A DNA stretch of 64,000 nt. It comes from JABCYV01 sp963729325 (lineage in GTDB: Bacteria; Acidobacteriota; Terriglobia; Terriglobales; Acidobacteriaceae). The translations under genes were made by a program, and so were the position numbers. This document shows positions 46,397 to 56,302 of the stretch, piece after piece (position 1 is the first letter of the stretch; each line of letters opens with the position of its first letter). The stretch covers positions 49,505-113,504 of the forward strand of contig CAVSNS010000021.1 of NCBI GenBank assembly GCA_963729325.1. The letters run 5' to 3'. The notes beneath the pieces are model-generated. The model saw only the letters and a list, made by a program, of their open reading frames with translations. It was not told the origin of the DNA and made no database searches.

Positions 46397-47828
46397 GTGT
46401 CCGCTAAGGAAGCCATCGCAAGCCAAAGAAACCATCACCGCCAGGATGGCGCGTTGGGCGGCTGCGCTCGAATACAAACACCTATCGCAGGACGCTGTGT
46501 ATCAAGCCAAACGCTTCCTGCTCGACTCCGTCGGCTGCGCGTTGGGTGGTTACCAACAGCACGACGTGAAGATTGCCCTGGCCGTGCTCGACGAGATTGC
46601 CGGCAAAGGCCCAGCTACGGTGATCGGAAGCGGCAAGCGGATGGATGCGGTGTCGGCTTCGTTGGCCAACGCCTTAATGATCCGCTGCATGGATTACAAC
46701 GACATTTATTGGAAGCAAGACCCATCGCATCCGTCCGATATTTTTCCCGCAGCGCTGGCAGCCTGCGAACGTGCGAAGAGCGGCGGAAAAGAACTGATCG
46801 TCGGGCTGGTGCTGGGCCACGAATTCGAAATGCGTTTCTGTGAGGCGGCGTTCCCCGGAATCCGCGAGCGCGGCTGGCATCATGCCACGCTCACTGCGTT
46901 CGTGTCACCGATCGTTGCCGGACGCATGTTGCGTCTTGACTGGGAGCAAATCCAGCACGCGATCGGCATCTCCGCCAGCCGCCATGCCACGCTGGGAGCG
47001 GTCACTGCTGGCAAACTTACCATGATGAAAAATACCGTCGACCCAATGGCCACGCAAAGCGGTATGCTCGCCGCGCTGATGGCGGAGCGCGGCTATACCG
47101 GCCCCGAACACGTTGTCGACGGCAAAGAAGGACTTACCCACTGCTTCGGCCCTGAGTGGAAGCTGAATCTGCTGACCGATGGACTGGGTGAGTCATGGCG
47201 TATCACGCAGTGCGGGATGAAGGCGTTTCCCACCGAGGCCCTGACTCATACGCCGATTTCTGCAGTGCTCGATATCGTGAAGTCCAATGATCTGAAGCCT
47301 GATCAGGTGGCCAAGGTCCAGATTCGATCGCTAGCCCGTGCGGCTGACATTCTCTCCGATCCGAGCAAGTACGATCCGCGCACCAAAGAAACCGCCGATC
47401 ATTCACTGCCCTATGTGATTGCTGCCGCCATCGCAGACCGTCAGGTCACGCCAGTGCAATTTGAGATGAAGAAGATCATGGATCCAACTATCCGGGCGCA
47501 GTTGAAGAAAGTTGAGGTGGTGGCCGATCCGGAAATTGAAAAAGTTTTCCCAGCGTTGCAACGTGTGATAGTGAACCTCACTACAACCGACGGCCGGACA
47601 TTCACCAAGCGACTGGACTATCCAAAAGGTGATCCACGGAATCCACTGAGCGACGCCGAGGTCGAAGAGAAGTTCGCGGCGCTGGCGGAAGGCGTATTGT
47701 CGAAACGGGCGCAAGGGAAGCTGAAAGACGCGATTTGGAGTTTGGATAAGCTGGCCTCGGTAAGTAAGCTAATGGCGCTGATGAAGGCAGATGTGAAGGG
47801 GAAGAACCCGAAGCGACCTCAGCAATGA
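46397..47828 (+). CDS. MmgE/PrpD family dehydratase
   Basis: The family includes 2-methylcitrate dehydratase and cis-aconitate decarboxylase. The main frame (from 46446) shows 'AKRFLLDSVGCALGGYQQHD', 'NALMIRCMDYNDIYWKQDPS' without the last residue, 'HPSDIFPAALAACERAKSGG', 'HHATLTAFVSPIVAGRMLRL' and 'ITQCGMKAFPTEALTH', typical of PrpD. GTG 46397 with ribosome site GGAGAG starts 'VSAKEA' in another frame and a slip near 46415 joins it ('SQAKETITARMARW'). The natural length would be about 476 aa. It is probably involved in dehydrating a tricarboxylate handled by the downstream aconitase. Confidence 0.85.
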
Positions 47829-47833
47829 CCAGC

Positions 47834-47864
47834 GTGGGCACAGCCGCCCTCGGTTGTGCGGGCG
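47834..47864. repeat. REP-like hairpin, family 2
   Basis: GCACAGCCG and CGGTTGTGC pair around CCCT (one G-U pair). The same design, with compensatory changes, recurs at 50056-50088. It lies just after the prpD-like stop. Confidence 0.6.
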
Positions 47865-48088
47865 CGCGACGTCGCTGTCGAGTATGTGAAGCATCGTGGA
47901 AGGGCACGACTTAAGCCGTGCCAAGAGCGGTCAAGTGGGATAGTCAGCCCCGAGCGGATCGAGGAGCTAGAACGAGTTAGATGGCGGATGTCGCGCGAAA
48001 GGAAACTCGTGCAGAGTAACGAAGCCATAAATGTTGCCGAGCTTCGCTCGGCTGGGACGGGTCGTAGACTGTTCCCCAGGAGTAGACC

Positions 48089-50034
48089 ATGGGCCAGACT
48101 ATCGTTGAGAAAATCGCGCAGACTCATCTAGCCGAAGGCCCGAAGCGGCCACTGCGGACAGGGGACTTCGTCTCCATCCGGCCGCATCACGTGATGACCC
48201 ACGACAATACCTCGGCGGTAATGAGCAAGTTCAAAGGCATCGGCGCCAAGAAGATTCACGATCCCAAGCAGCTCGTCTTCGCACTCGATCACGACATCCA
48301 GAACCAGGACGAATCCAATCAGAAGAAATATCGGGCCATCGAGGCATTTGCGAAAGAGCATGGCATCGACTTCTATCCGGCGGGTTCCGGCATCGGTCAT
48401 CAGATCATGGTGGAGCGCGGATATGTCGTGCCGGGATCCTTCGTGGTCGCATCCGACTCTCATTCCAACATGTACGGCGCATTGGGTGCGATCGGCACGC
48501 CCATCGTCCGCACGGATGCGGCTGCGGCCTGGGCGACGGGCGAATTCTGGTGGCAGATTCCCCGCTCGGTCGAGGTCGTGCTGCAAGGCGAGTTGCCGGC
48601 GGGCGCAACCGGAAAAGACGTCATCATCACCCTCTGCGGACTCTACAACCATGAGGAGGTTCTGAATGCCGCGGTCGAATTCAGCGGACCTGGCGTGGCC
48701 AGCCTCTCGATGGATGCGCGGCTCACGATTTCCAATATGACCACCGAGTGGGGACCGCTGGTGGGTTGGTTCCCAGTGGATGACGTCACCATTAACTATT
48801 TGAAGCGCGTTTATCAGCGTCTCAAAGCCTTGGGTGTCGAGCGGTTTTCAGAAAAAGACCTAGAGAGCTGGGCCGCAAATCCGCCGCGGCCGGATGCCGA
48901 TGCCGTGTATGCCGCTCGCATCGTGCTCGATCTTAGCCAGGTAGTGCCTCATGTGTCGGGCCCCGATACAGTGCAGGTGATGGCATCTCTGGCTGAGATG
49001 GAAAAGAAAAAGGTCGCGATCCAAAAAGCGTATTTGCTTTCCTGCGTGAACTCGCGACTCGAAGACCTGGAGGCTGCGGCAAATGTTGTGAAGGGTAAAA
49101 AGGTCGCAGCAGGGGTGAAGTTCTATTTGGGCGCCGCCAGCAAGTGGGTACAGGAAGAAGCCGAGAGACGCGGCACTTGGAAGACCCTGCTCGATGCCGG
49201 TGCGCATCCACTCCCCGCAGGTTGTGGGCCATGCATCGGCCTGGGAGTTGGGCTGCTCGAGCCCGGTGAAGTTGGCATCTCGGCGACCAATCGCAATTTC
49301 AAGGGCCGCATGGGATCGCGCGATGCCCAGTGTTATCTTGCCAGCCCGGAGGTTGTTGCAGCGTCCGCCATCGCCGGCTATATTCGTGGGCCGCACGAAA
49401 TGGCGGATCGCACGCCGGTGCCGCAATTACACCGAATTCGCGACTGGCGCAGCCGCCGAGAGAGTTGATATCCTGCCTGGTTTTCCCGAGCGGGTGCGCG
49501 GGCGGCTGGTGTTGCTGCCGCAGGACAACGTCAACACCGATGCCATCTACGGCAAGGACTACACCTACCGCGACGATGTGACGCCGGAAATGATGGCAAA
49601 AGTCGTCATGGAGAATTACGATCCGCAGTTTTCCGCGCGCATCAGCTCCGGCGACGTAATCGTAAGTGGCTTTAACTTTGGCACTGGATCGAGCCGGGAG
49701 CAGGCGGTCACGGCGCTTAAAGCCAAAAGCATTCCGCTGGTGATTGCGGCCAGCTTTTCACAGACTTATCTTCCGCAATGCGTTTAACAACGGCTTTCTC
49801 TGCATTGAAATCCCCGATCTGGTGAAGCGGTTACGCGAGCAGTTCGCGAAAGAGATCGCCGCCAAAGAAAAAACGATCATTCCCGGAGATGAAATTGATA
49901 TCGATTTCACCACGGGCGTGGTTCACTGGCGCAGCGAGAGGTTTGCGTTCCCGCCACTGGGCAGCGTGCCGCAATCGCTGGTGATCGCCGAGGGCGTAGA
50001 GAATCTTGTAGCCAAGCGGTTGGGGCTGACCTGA
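48089..50034 (+). CDS. Aconitase/homoaconitase-type hydratase, large and small domains fused (two frameshifts)
   Basis: A ribosome site (AGGAG) precedes ATG 48089. The first 445 residues are an aconitase large subunit: 'HHVMTHDNTSAV', 'FALDHDIQNQDESNQ', 'VVASDSHSNMYGALGAIGTP', and cluster cysteines in 'LLSCVNSRLEDL' and 'AGCGPCIGLGVG'. After a slip near 49425 the frame continues 'RGRLVLLPQDNVNTDAIYGK', 'VIVSGFNFGTGSSREQAVTA' (swivel domain). After another near 49775, 'RNAFNNGFLCIEIPDLVKRL' follows to 50034. Rejoined it is one ~648-aa protein, so large and swivel domains are fused in the LeuC-LeuD order. It isomerises a 2- and 3-hydroxyacid; citrate, homocitrate and methylcitrate are candidates. 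Confidence 0.85.
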
Positions 50035-50055
50035 TAGCATGGATTGGCAAGACTC

Positions 50056-50088
50056 GTGTGGGGACGGCCGCCCTCGGCCGTCCGGGCG
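50056..50088. repeat. REP-like hairpin, family 2
   Basis: GGACGGCCG (50062-50070) and CGGCCGTCC (50075-50083) pair perfectly around CCCT. It shares flanks (GTGTGGG..., ...GGGCG) with 47834-47864. It lies between the aconitase gene and the 82-aa gene. Confidence 0.65.
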
Positions 50089-50122
50089 GAGCTCGCTCCG
50101 CGCATAAGACAGGGTTCTCATA

Positions 50123-50371
50123 ATGAAGAACAGGTTTCTCGTCTATCGGTTGTCTCATACCATCCTCGTCGTGGACATTTCAGAGATCGGTTTACCGAAC
50201 GAGATTTACCCACCGGACGGAAAGCAACAAATGGCTCCCAGTCGCCGTTTTCAGAGTTGGAAGGACGCCGAACCTTATTTTCAATCGTTGGGAGCGGACG
50301 CTGAAGCGCTTGAGAAGACTTCCACTCAGTTGGGCAGCATCGGTTTCGGTGTTTTGACAACATTGATTTGA
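50123..50371 (+). CDS. Small conserved hypothetical protein, 82 aa
   Basis: The product starts 'MKNRFLVYRLSHTILVVDIS' and has 'RRFQSWKDAEPYFQSLGAD' near the middle. It is a small alpha/beta protein of a type I associate with Acidobacteriota. The conserved place between the aconitase and dehydrogenase genes suggests it is transcribed with them. The function is unknown. Confidence 0.6.
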   Translation: MKNRFLVYRLSHTILVVDISEIGLPNEIYPPDGKQQMAPSRRFQSWKDAEPYFQSLGADAEALEKTSTQLGSIGFGVLTTLI

Positions 50372-50411
50372 CGCAAGGGTTTTTCATGGCAAAGTAGGAG
50401 ACCTCGCATTC

Positions 50412-51599
50412 ATGCCAAAACACACCGTAGTTTCGATGCCCGGAGACGGAATCGGCAATCAGGTTCTGCCCGAGGCGATGCGAGTTTTGAAAGCAGTTGG
50501 GTTCGACGCCGAATACATTCACGCCGACATCGGATGGGAATGCTGGATCAATGAAGGCAACGCGCTCCCGCGACGGACCGTCGACTTGCTCGCCAAGCAC
50601 AAGCTGGGACTTTTCGGTGCCATCACCTCGAAGCCGAACAAAGAAGCTCAGGCTGAACTGAAGCCGGAATTGAGAGGCAAAGGCCACGTTTACTACAGCC
50701 CCATCGTCACCATGCGGCAGAAGTTCAATCTGGATGTCTGCATGAGGCCTTGCGTTGGCTTTCTGGGCAATCCGCTGAATTACATTCGCAAGCGCGTCGA
50801 TGGTAGCTTCGACGAGCCCCGCATTGATACCACAGTTTTCCGTCAGAACACCGAAGGCATGTATGCTGGCGTGGAGTGGACGAACCCTCCGGAGAATGTC
50901 CGCGCTGCTCTGAATACTCATCCCCGGTTCAAAGCTTTCACCAGGGTACCTCCCGCGGACTTGGCCGTGAGCGTGCGCATCATTACGCGGCCGGCGGCGC
51001 GGCGCATCGTCACGGCTGCGTTCGAATATGCGAAAAAACGCGGCTTCAAGGGTGTGACTATCTGCGAAAAGCCAAACGTAGTGCGCGAGACCTCAGGAAT
51101 GATGGAAGAGACGGCAAAGGAAGTTGCGAAGAATTATCCTGGAATCGCCTTGTGGTCTACCAACATCGATGCGCAGTTGATGTGGTTGAACAAGAATCCG
51201 GAAGATTACAACGTGATCGTCGCCTCGAACCTGTTCGGCGACATTTTGTCGGATGCTTTCGCCGGACTCGTGGGCGGGTTGGGTTTTGCAGCTTCCGGCA
51301 ACATTGGAGATGAGGTCGCGGTGTTCGAGCCGACTCACGGCTCAGCGCCTAAGTATGCAGAATTAAATCCGCCGATTGTGAATCCGATTGCCATGATTCT
51401 GACCGGTGCGATGATGCTCGATCACATCGCAGAGGGTGCCAAGGCCGATCGCATCCGCAAAGCGATTGCCGATGTGGTGAAAGAAGGTAAAGTCCGCACC
51501 TACGACATGATGCGTATTTCGGGTGGCGCGAAATCGATCAGCGAGGGTGCAGCCTCGACCATTCAGATGACAGACGCGATATTGGCGAAGCTAAATTAG
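50412..51599 (+). CDS. Isocitrate/isopropylmalate dehydrogenase family protein
   Basis: This NAD(P)-dependent beta-hydroxyacid oxidative decarboxylase (395 aa, ribosome site TAGGAGACC) shows 'MPGDGIGNQVLPEAMRVL', 'YSPIVTMRQKFNLDVCMRP' (substrate arginines), 'FRQNTEGMYAGVEW', 'LASNLFGDI'-type metal site ('IVASNLFGDILSDAFAGLVG') and 'EPTHGSAPKYAEL' (cofactor loop). Neighbouring citrate-lyase and aconitase genes make isocitrate the most likely substrate, but homoisocitrate or a methylated analogue is possible. Confidence 0.88.
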   Translation: MPKHTVVSMPGDGIGNQVLPEAMRVLKAVGFDAEYIHADIGWECWINEGNALPRRTVDLLAKHKLGLFGAITSKPNKEAQAELKPELRGKGHVYYSPIVTMRQKFNLDVCMRPCVGFLGNPLNYIRKRVDGSFDEPRIDTTVFRQNTEGMYAGVEWTNPPENVRAALNTHPRFKAFTRVPPADLAVSVRIITRPAARRIVTAAFEYAKKRGFKGVTICEKPNVVRETSGMMEETAKEVAKNYPGIALWSTNIDAQLMWLNKNPEDYNVIVASNLFGDILSDAFAGLVGGLGFAASGNIGDEVAVFEPTHGSAPKYAELNPPIVNPIAMILTGAMMLDHIAEGAKADRIRKAIADVVKEGKVRTYDMMRISGGAKSISEGAASTIQMTDAILAKLN

Positions 51600-51601
51600 C
51601 G

Positions 51602-51638
51602 GCTGATAAAGATGCTTGCCTCGCTCAGCATGACAAAG
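51602..51638. repeat. Half of a REP-like element, family 1
   Basis: CTCGCTCAGCATGACAAAG matches one arm of the family 1 repeats (compare GCTCAGGATGACAAG at 52981-52995). The partner arm is missing. Confidence 0.4.
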
Positions 51639-51646
51639 TATAAGCA

Positions 51647-52864
51647 ATGACTCTTTCCCGCGAAATTACGGCGACGCATTCGGCCGAGGCCGGGCAGTGC
51701 GGCAAAGACGTCCGCTCGGACGTGCACGTCACCATTGAACCACGCGATCGCGGCGGCCTGGAGATCATGCTCGAGTCCCGTGTCAAGCCATATTATGGCG
51801 ATTCGATCCTCGCGCAGAGCCGACAGGTACTGGAGTCGCTCGGCGTCAAGCACGCGCGGGTTCAAGTGCACGACGAGGGCGCGCTTCCCTTCGTAATTTC
51901 GGCGAGGATTGAAACCGCAGTCAAGCGCGCTGGACTTGGAGACGGGCAAAAGGCACTGCCTGATTCTGTAGCGTTGCCCGAGCGCTCACCGCGCGACCGT
52001 TTGCGGCGTTCGCGTTTGTATCTGCCCGGTTCGGAGCCGAAATATTTCATCAATGCCAGTCTGCACGGACCCGACGCCATCATCCTCGATCTTGAGGACT
52101 CAGTTCATCACGGCGAAAAAGATGCGGCGCGCATCCTGGTGCGGAACGCATTGCGTGCAGTTGATTTTGGCGCCTGTGAGCGCATGGTTCGCATCAACCA
52201 GTTGCCCATGGGACTGGAGGACCTTGCCGAAATTATTCCTGAGGCGCCCGACCTCGTGCTCATTCCAAAAACTGAGCATTCGCTTCAGGTAACAGAAGTG
52301 GAACGAATGATCAGCGAACTCATGGCTCGCCACCATCTGAATCGCCCCATCTGGCTGATGCCGATTGTGGAATCGGCGCTGGGGATCGAGAACGCATTTG
52401 CGATCGCAACGACCGGTCCCAACGTCGCCGCCCTCACGATTGGACTCGAGGACTACACCGCCGACATGGGCGTGGCCAAGACGGTAGAAGGACACGAGTC
52501 ACTCTACGCGCGCGCACGCCTGGTGAATGCGGCGACGGCTGCGGGGATCCAGGCAATCGATTCTGTCTTCGGCGATGCGGGCGACGTGGATGGTCTCCGC
52601 CACTGGGCGGAGAATTCGCGGGCCTTGGGATTTGAAGGCATGGGCTGCATTCATCCCTCCCAGATTCCGGTCATTCACGCCGCGTTCACCCCGTCGCTGG
52701 CAGAGATCGATAGAGCGCTGAAAATTGTTGCCGCATTCGAAGAAGCACAGCAGCGCGGTCTAGCCGTGGTGAGCTTGGGATCGAAGATGATCGATCCGCC
52801 GGTGGTGGAACGAGCACAGAAACTAGTGGCACGAGCGCGACAAATCGGCACGTTGTCGTGCTGA
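51647..52864 (+). CDS. Citrate lyase acyl-carrier (CitD) fused to beta subunit (CitE)
   Basis: Residues about 10-95 are CitD-like ('SDVHVTIEPRDRGGLEIMLE', 'VQVHDEGALPFVISARIETA'), with a Ser in 'GKDVRSDV' placed where the phosphoribosyl-dephospho-CoA group attaches. Residues about 120-405 are CitE, an HpcH/HpaI-type TIM barrel: 'LYLPGSEPKYFINASLHGPD', 'IILDLEDSV', 'MPIVESALGIENAFAIA' and 'GMGCIHPSQIPVIHAAFTP'. CitE cleaves the citryl thioester on CitD to oxaloacetate and acetyl-ACP. The two subunits are normally separate. No CitC, CitX or CitG maturation gene is in the window. Confidence 0.88.
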   Translation: MTLSREITATHSAEAGQCGKDVRSDVHVTIEPRDRGGLEIMLESRVKPYYGDSILAQSRQVLESLGVKHARVQVHDEGALPFVISARIETAVKRAGLGDGQKALPDSVALPERSPRDRLRRSRLYLPGSEPKYFINASLHGPDAIILDLEDSVHHGEKDAARILVRNALRAVDFGACERMVRINQLPMGLEDLAEIIPEAPDLVLIPKTEHSLQVTEVERMISELMARHHLNRPIWLMPIVESALGIENAFAIATTGPNVAALTIGLEDYTADMGVAKTVEGHESLYARARLVNAATAAGIQAIDSVFGDAGDVDGLRHWAENSRALGFEGMGCIHPSQIPVIHAAFTPSLAEIDRALKIVAAFEEAQQRGLAVVSLGSKMIDPPVVERAQKLVARARQIGTLSC

Positions 52865-52874
52865 GTAAGCGCAT

Positions 52875-52993
52875 TGCCATGCTGAGCGCAGTCGAAGCAT
52901 CCCTACTTGACCAACATGTGGCGTGGGGGTAGGGATCCTTACGACTGCGCCATCGTTTCGCGAGCGAAACGATCTGCTCCGCTCAGGATGACA
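52875..52993. repeat. REP-like element, family 1
   Basis: Arms GCATCCCTAC and GTAGGGATCC, with TGCTGAGCG and CGCTCAGGATGACA outside, form a long imperfect palindrome between the citDE-like and citF-like genes. It ends 13 nt before the citF-like start. Confidence 0.6.
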
Positions 52994-53006
52994 AGACAGG
53001 GATTTC

Positions 53007-54572
53007 ATGAGCGATCGCATCGAACTGGCGCAAAATGCAGCCAAACGAATGGTACCGGCCATGGTCAACGGCACGGCCGCAGATCCCTTACCTTGGAGTG
53101 GCGAATTACCAGCCCCGCGCGCGGAAAGCTGCGCCACCTGTCCGTACGAGCAAAGATTATCCGGAGAATGGCGACAAGCGCGTGCGCCGATCTGGAAACG
53201 GCTCTGCGGAACTGCGGGCTGCGCGACGGCATGGTGATCTCCAATCATCATCATCTCCGCGATGGTGACCGCGTCGCCCTGCTGGCGCTCGAGGCCGCCG
53301 CAAAAATCGGCGTGAAGGACCTGATGTGGTTTCCCAGCGCCTCCTTTCCCTCCCAGAAAGCTGCCATCGACCTGATGCAGTCCGGAGTCATTCATCACAT
53401 CGAAGGCTCCATGAATGGTCCGCTCGGCGACTATTGTACTCAAGGCAAAATGCGCGGCATGGGCATTCTCCGGTCGCACGGTGGACGCTGGCAGGCCATC
53501 CAGGATGGCGAAGTTCACATTGATATTGCCGTGATCGCCGCGCCCACCGCGGATGCTTTCGGCAACGCCGATGGCTCTCATGGCAAGTCGGCGTGCGGAT
53601 CGCTCGGGTTCGCGCTGGCGGATTCGATGTATGCCGATCACGTCATCGTCATCACCGACAATCTTGTTCCCTTTCCTTGCATTCCCTGGCAGATTCAGGG
53701 CAACAACGTGGATTACGTTGTCGAAGTGGAGTCAATCGGCGATCCGGCGAAGATCGTCTCCGGGACCACGCAGATCACGCGTTCGCCGGACCGGCTGCGC
53801 ATCGCGGAATTGGTTGCCAAGTTCTTGCGCGCGGCAGGAATCATGCGCAACGGGTTTTCCTTCCAGGCAGGTGCCGGCGGGATCGCTCTGGCATTCGTCG
53901 ATTATCTTCGCCGAATGATGAAAGAGGACGGCGTGAAGGCACGATTCGTGCGGGGCGGATCCACGCGGTACTTGGTCGAGATGCTGCAGGAAGGATTGAC
54001 CGACTACATTCTCGATGGCCAAACCTTCGATCTCGACGCAGTGAAATCAATCGCCAGCGATCCCCGCCACGTGCCCACTTCCCCGTTTACCTCCTACAAC
54101 TTTCACGGCAAGGGGAATTTCGCTTCAATGGTGGATGCCGTGGTTCTCGGCGCCACTGAAGTCGACGTGAATTTCAATGGCAATGTCGTCACCCACTCCG
54201 ATGGCCGGCTCCTGCATGGAATTGGCGGATGGCAGAACTGTCTCGCCGCCGGATGCACCATCCTCGCAGTGCCATCTTTCCGTGACCGCATTCCCGTGAT
54301 TGTCGATGAAGTCACCACGCTCACCGGGCCCGGCGAGTTGATCGATGTAGTGGTAACCGAGCGCGGCATCGCCATCAATCCGCAGCGATCAGGATTTGCT
54401 GGATGCGGTGAAGGGATCGGCCTTACCGATCCGGCCGATTCAGGACATCAAAGCGGAAGTCGAACGAATCTGCGGTGGCAAACCAGCGCGCCCGAAACTC
54501 GGCAACCATCCCGTCGCCGTGGTCAAATGGGTGGACGGTACGGTGCTCGACACCGTCTGGCAAATCAGCTAG
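53007..54572 (+). CDS. citF: Citrate lyase alpha subunit, citrate CoA-transferase (CitF), frameshifted
   Basis: CitF swaps the acetyl on CitD for citrate. From ATG 53007 (AGGGA) the pieces are: 'MSDRIELAQNAAKRMVPAMV'; after a slip near 53100, 'VANYQPRARKAAPPVRTSKD'; after one near 53190, 'CADLETALRNCGLRDGMVIS', 'GVIHHIEGSMNGPLGDYCTQ', 'GEVHIDIAVIAAPTADAFGN', 'ILVTERGIAINPQR'-type end ('VVVTERGIAINPQR'); and after a slip near 54390, 'QDLLDAVKGSALPIRPIQDI' and 'HPVAVVKWVDGTVLDTVWQI'. Rejoined it is about 520 aa, the family length. All conserved blocks survive, so indel error is likely. Confidence 0.85.
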
Positions 54573-54644
54573 TCAGAAATCATACGAAAACTTGAAGAAT
54601 AAAGAAGAGGGGCACGGCTCTCACCATGCCCCCTCAGACGTTTC

Positions 54645-56135
54645 CTAGTGCTGCAGACTGATCATTCCATTGATCTGCACGCCGGTATCATTCTGCAGCA
54701 GGTAGGCGTCACTTCCGGAGATCAGGTAAAACACCAGGTCATTGTTGGTGATGGAAAGGTTATTGATTGTTCCCACGGCTCGCCCATTGCTGGAGACCGA
54801 GTAACTTCCGGTCAGAACTCCGGGCGAGATCGCTCCTTGGCCAGTGGCGCTGCTATTGGCAACTTCGTTCAACGTCAACTTGCTGGTACCGTCCCACGTC
54901 AAGGTTCCCAGACGGTCAAGAAGCTGGGTAGTATCAAATCCATCCATCATGAATGCGAACTGGCCGTTCATGGTGGCGTTGGTAAACGTCCCCGACTGCA
55001 GATCGAGCGTGCCATCTTCCACCGCGTTCGAATCATTGGTGATCAAAAAGAAGCCACGTGACGGATTGACCATCCAGAACGTAGCCTGAACTGGTCCAGT
55101 GCCGGCGTTAAGCGTAACCGTTGCCCGGCCGTTTGCCGTGGTTGTGTAGCTCCCACTCGGTAATCGTCGTAGAAAGGTTGCTGCCGTCCTCCACCGCGTC
55201 AATCGCCCCGCTTGTGATCGAGCCGCCGCTGGCGGTAAAGGCGCCCACAGTGTCAACCGCGTTGATGCCACCGTTTACTGTGTCGCCTCGCCCGCCAAAG
55301 GCATAGCTGCCGGAGAGCGCAGGCGCACTTTGCTTTTCGGCGCGCCCAATGCCCAGCAGGCCCGAGGAACTCGACAGAAAACGCACGTTGTTGGCATCCA
55401 CGACGTAGTAGATGAAGCTCAAAGTCGTGTTGGAGCTATCGGTAAACGTGCCCGTCCCTCGTCCCAAAGTTGGGGGAGCGTTGAACGAGCCAGTGAAAGT
55501 CAGAGGACTAGCGGTTACCGTTATTCAAGGTTCCGCCCCGGTCCACGTCCATTGTGCCGCGTGCTGACCGTGCCGCCTGACGCGGTGAAGACACCTACAC
55601 TCGCCGCCGATAGACTAAAAGCTTGCGAGGTGTCAGCAGTGTGCAGCCGGAAGGCAAACGTGCCACTGGGGGCCGAGGAGATCGCCGTCGTATCCTGCAG
55701 TTCCGCGATTCCGCTGGAATTGAGACCTGCATCTGCCTCAATCAGGTAAGCCTTCGAAGCGCTCACCATCGTCACTGCCAAAGTGACCGTCACCAAGGCC
55801 GAAGCGTTATTCAAGGTCAGGCTTCCGGTGCCGTCGTTCTTAATGCTGTAGCTGCCAGTGCTGGTAGTGAGCGCAGGAGTAGCTCCTTCGGAGAAGTCAT
55901 CCGACACATTCGTAAGATTGCCATTGCCATCAGCGACGAACACCCCGGCCTCATAATAGGGAAAGGCGTTGACGCCGTTTGTTGTGTCGGTTCCCGACAC
56001 CTGGTATACGTATTGCCCTTTCAGGCTGGCGTTGGAAAAATTCCCCTTGGGAATGATGGGGCCGGGGCCGCTTGATCCACAAGCTGCACAAAACACAAGC
56101 GAAAATAGGCCGAGAGGGAAGAACAGTTTCTTCAT
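54645..56135 (-). CDS. Secreted lipoprotein-like repetitive beta protein (two frameshifts)
   Basis: From 56135 the protein starts with a signal ending in a lipobox-like Cys ('FSLVFCAACGSSG'). The rest is Gly/Ser/Thr-rich with repeated units: a 'GSYSIKNDGTGSLTLNNASA'-type strand pair recurs ('GSYTTTANGRATVTLNAGT', 'GSYSVSSNGRAVGTINNLS'), each preceded by 'GVFTASGG' or similar. Slips near 55520 and 55165 interrupt one frame of about 495 aa. Such repeats are common in Acidobacteriota surface proteins of unknown role. Confidence 0.65.
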
Positions 56136-56302
56136 GACGAATGCGCAGCCAGGTAGCCGCCTACTCCTTTAGTGGGATGAGCGTCATTTTACCTGCATCT
56201 CTGTGAGAAAACCGGGACTGCTCACTGTTAACACACATGCGGCAGGAAAGTTGCCCGACGAATCTTATGGGTACACAGGTTTTGCGGTCTTTTCGTACGG
56301 AG

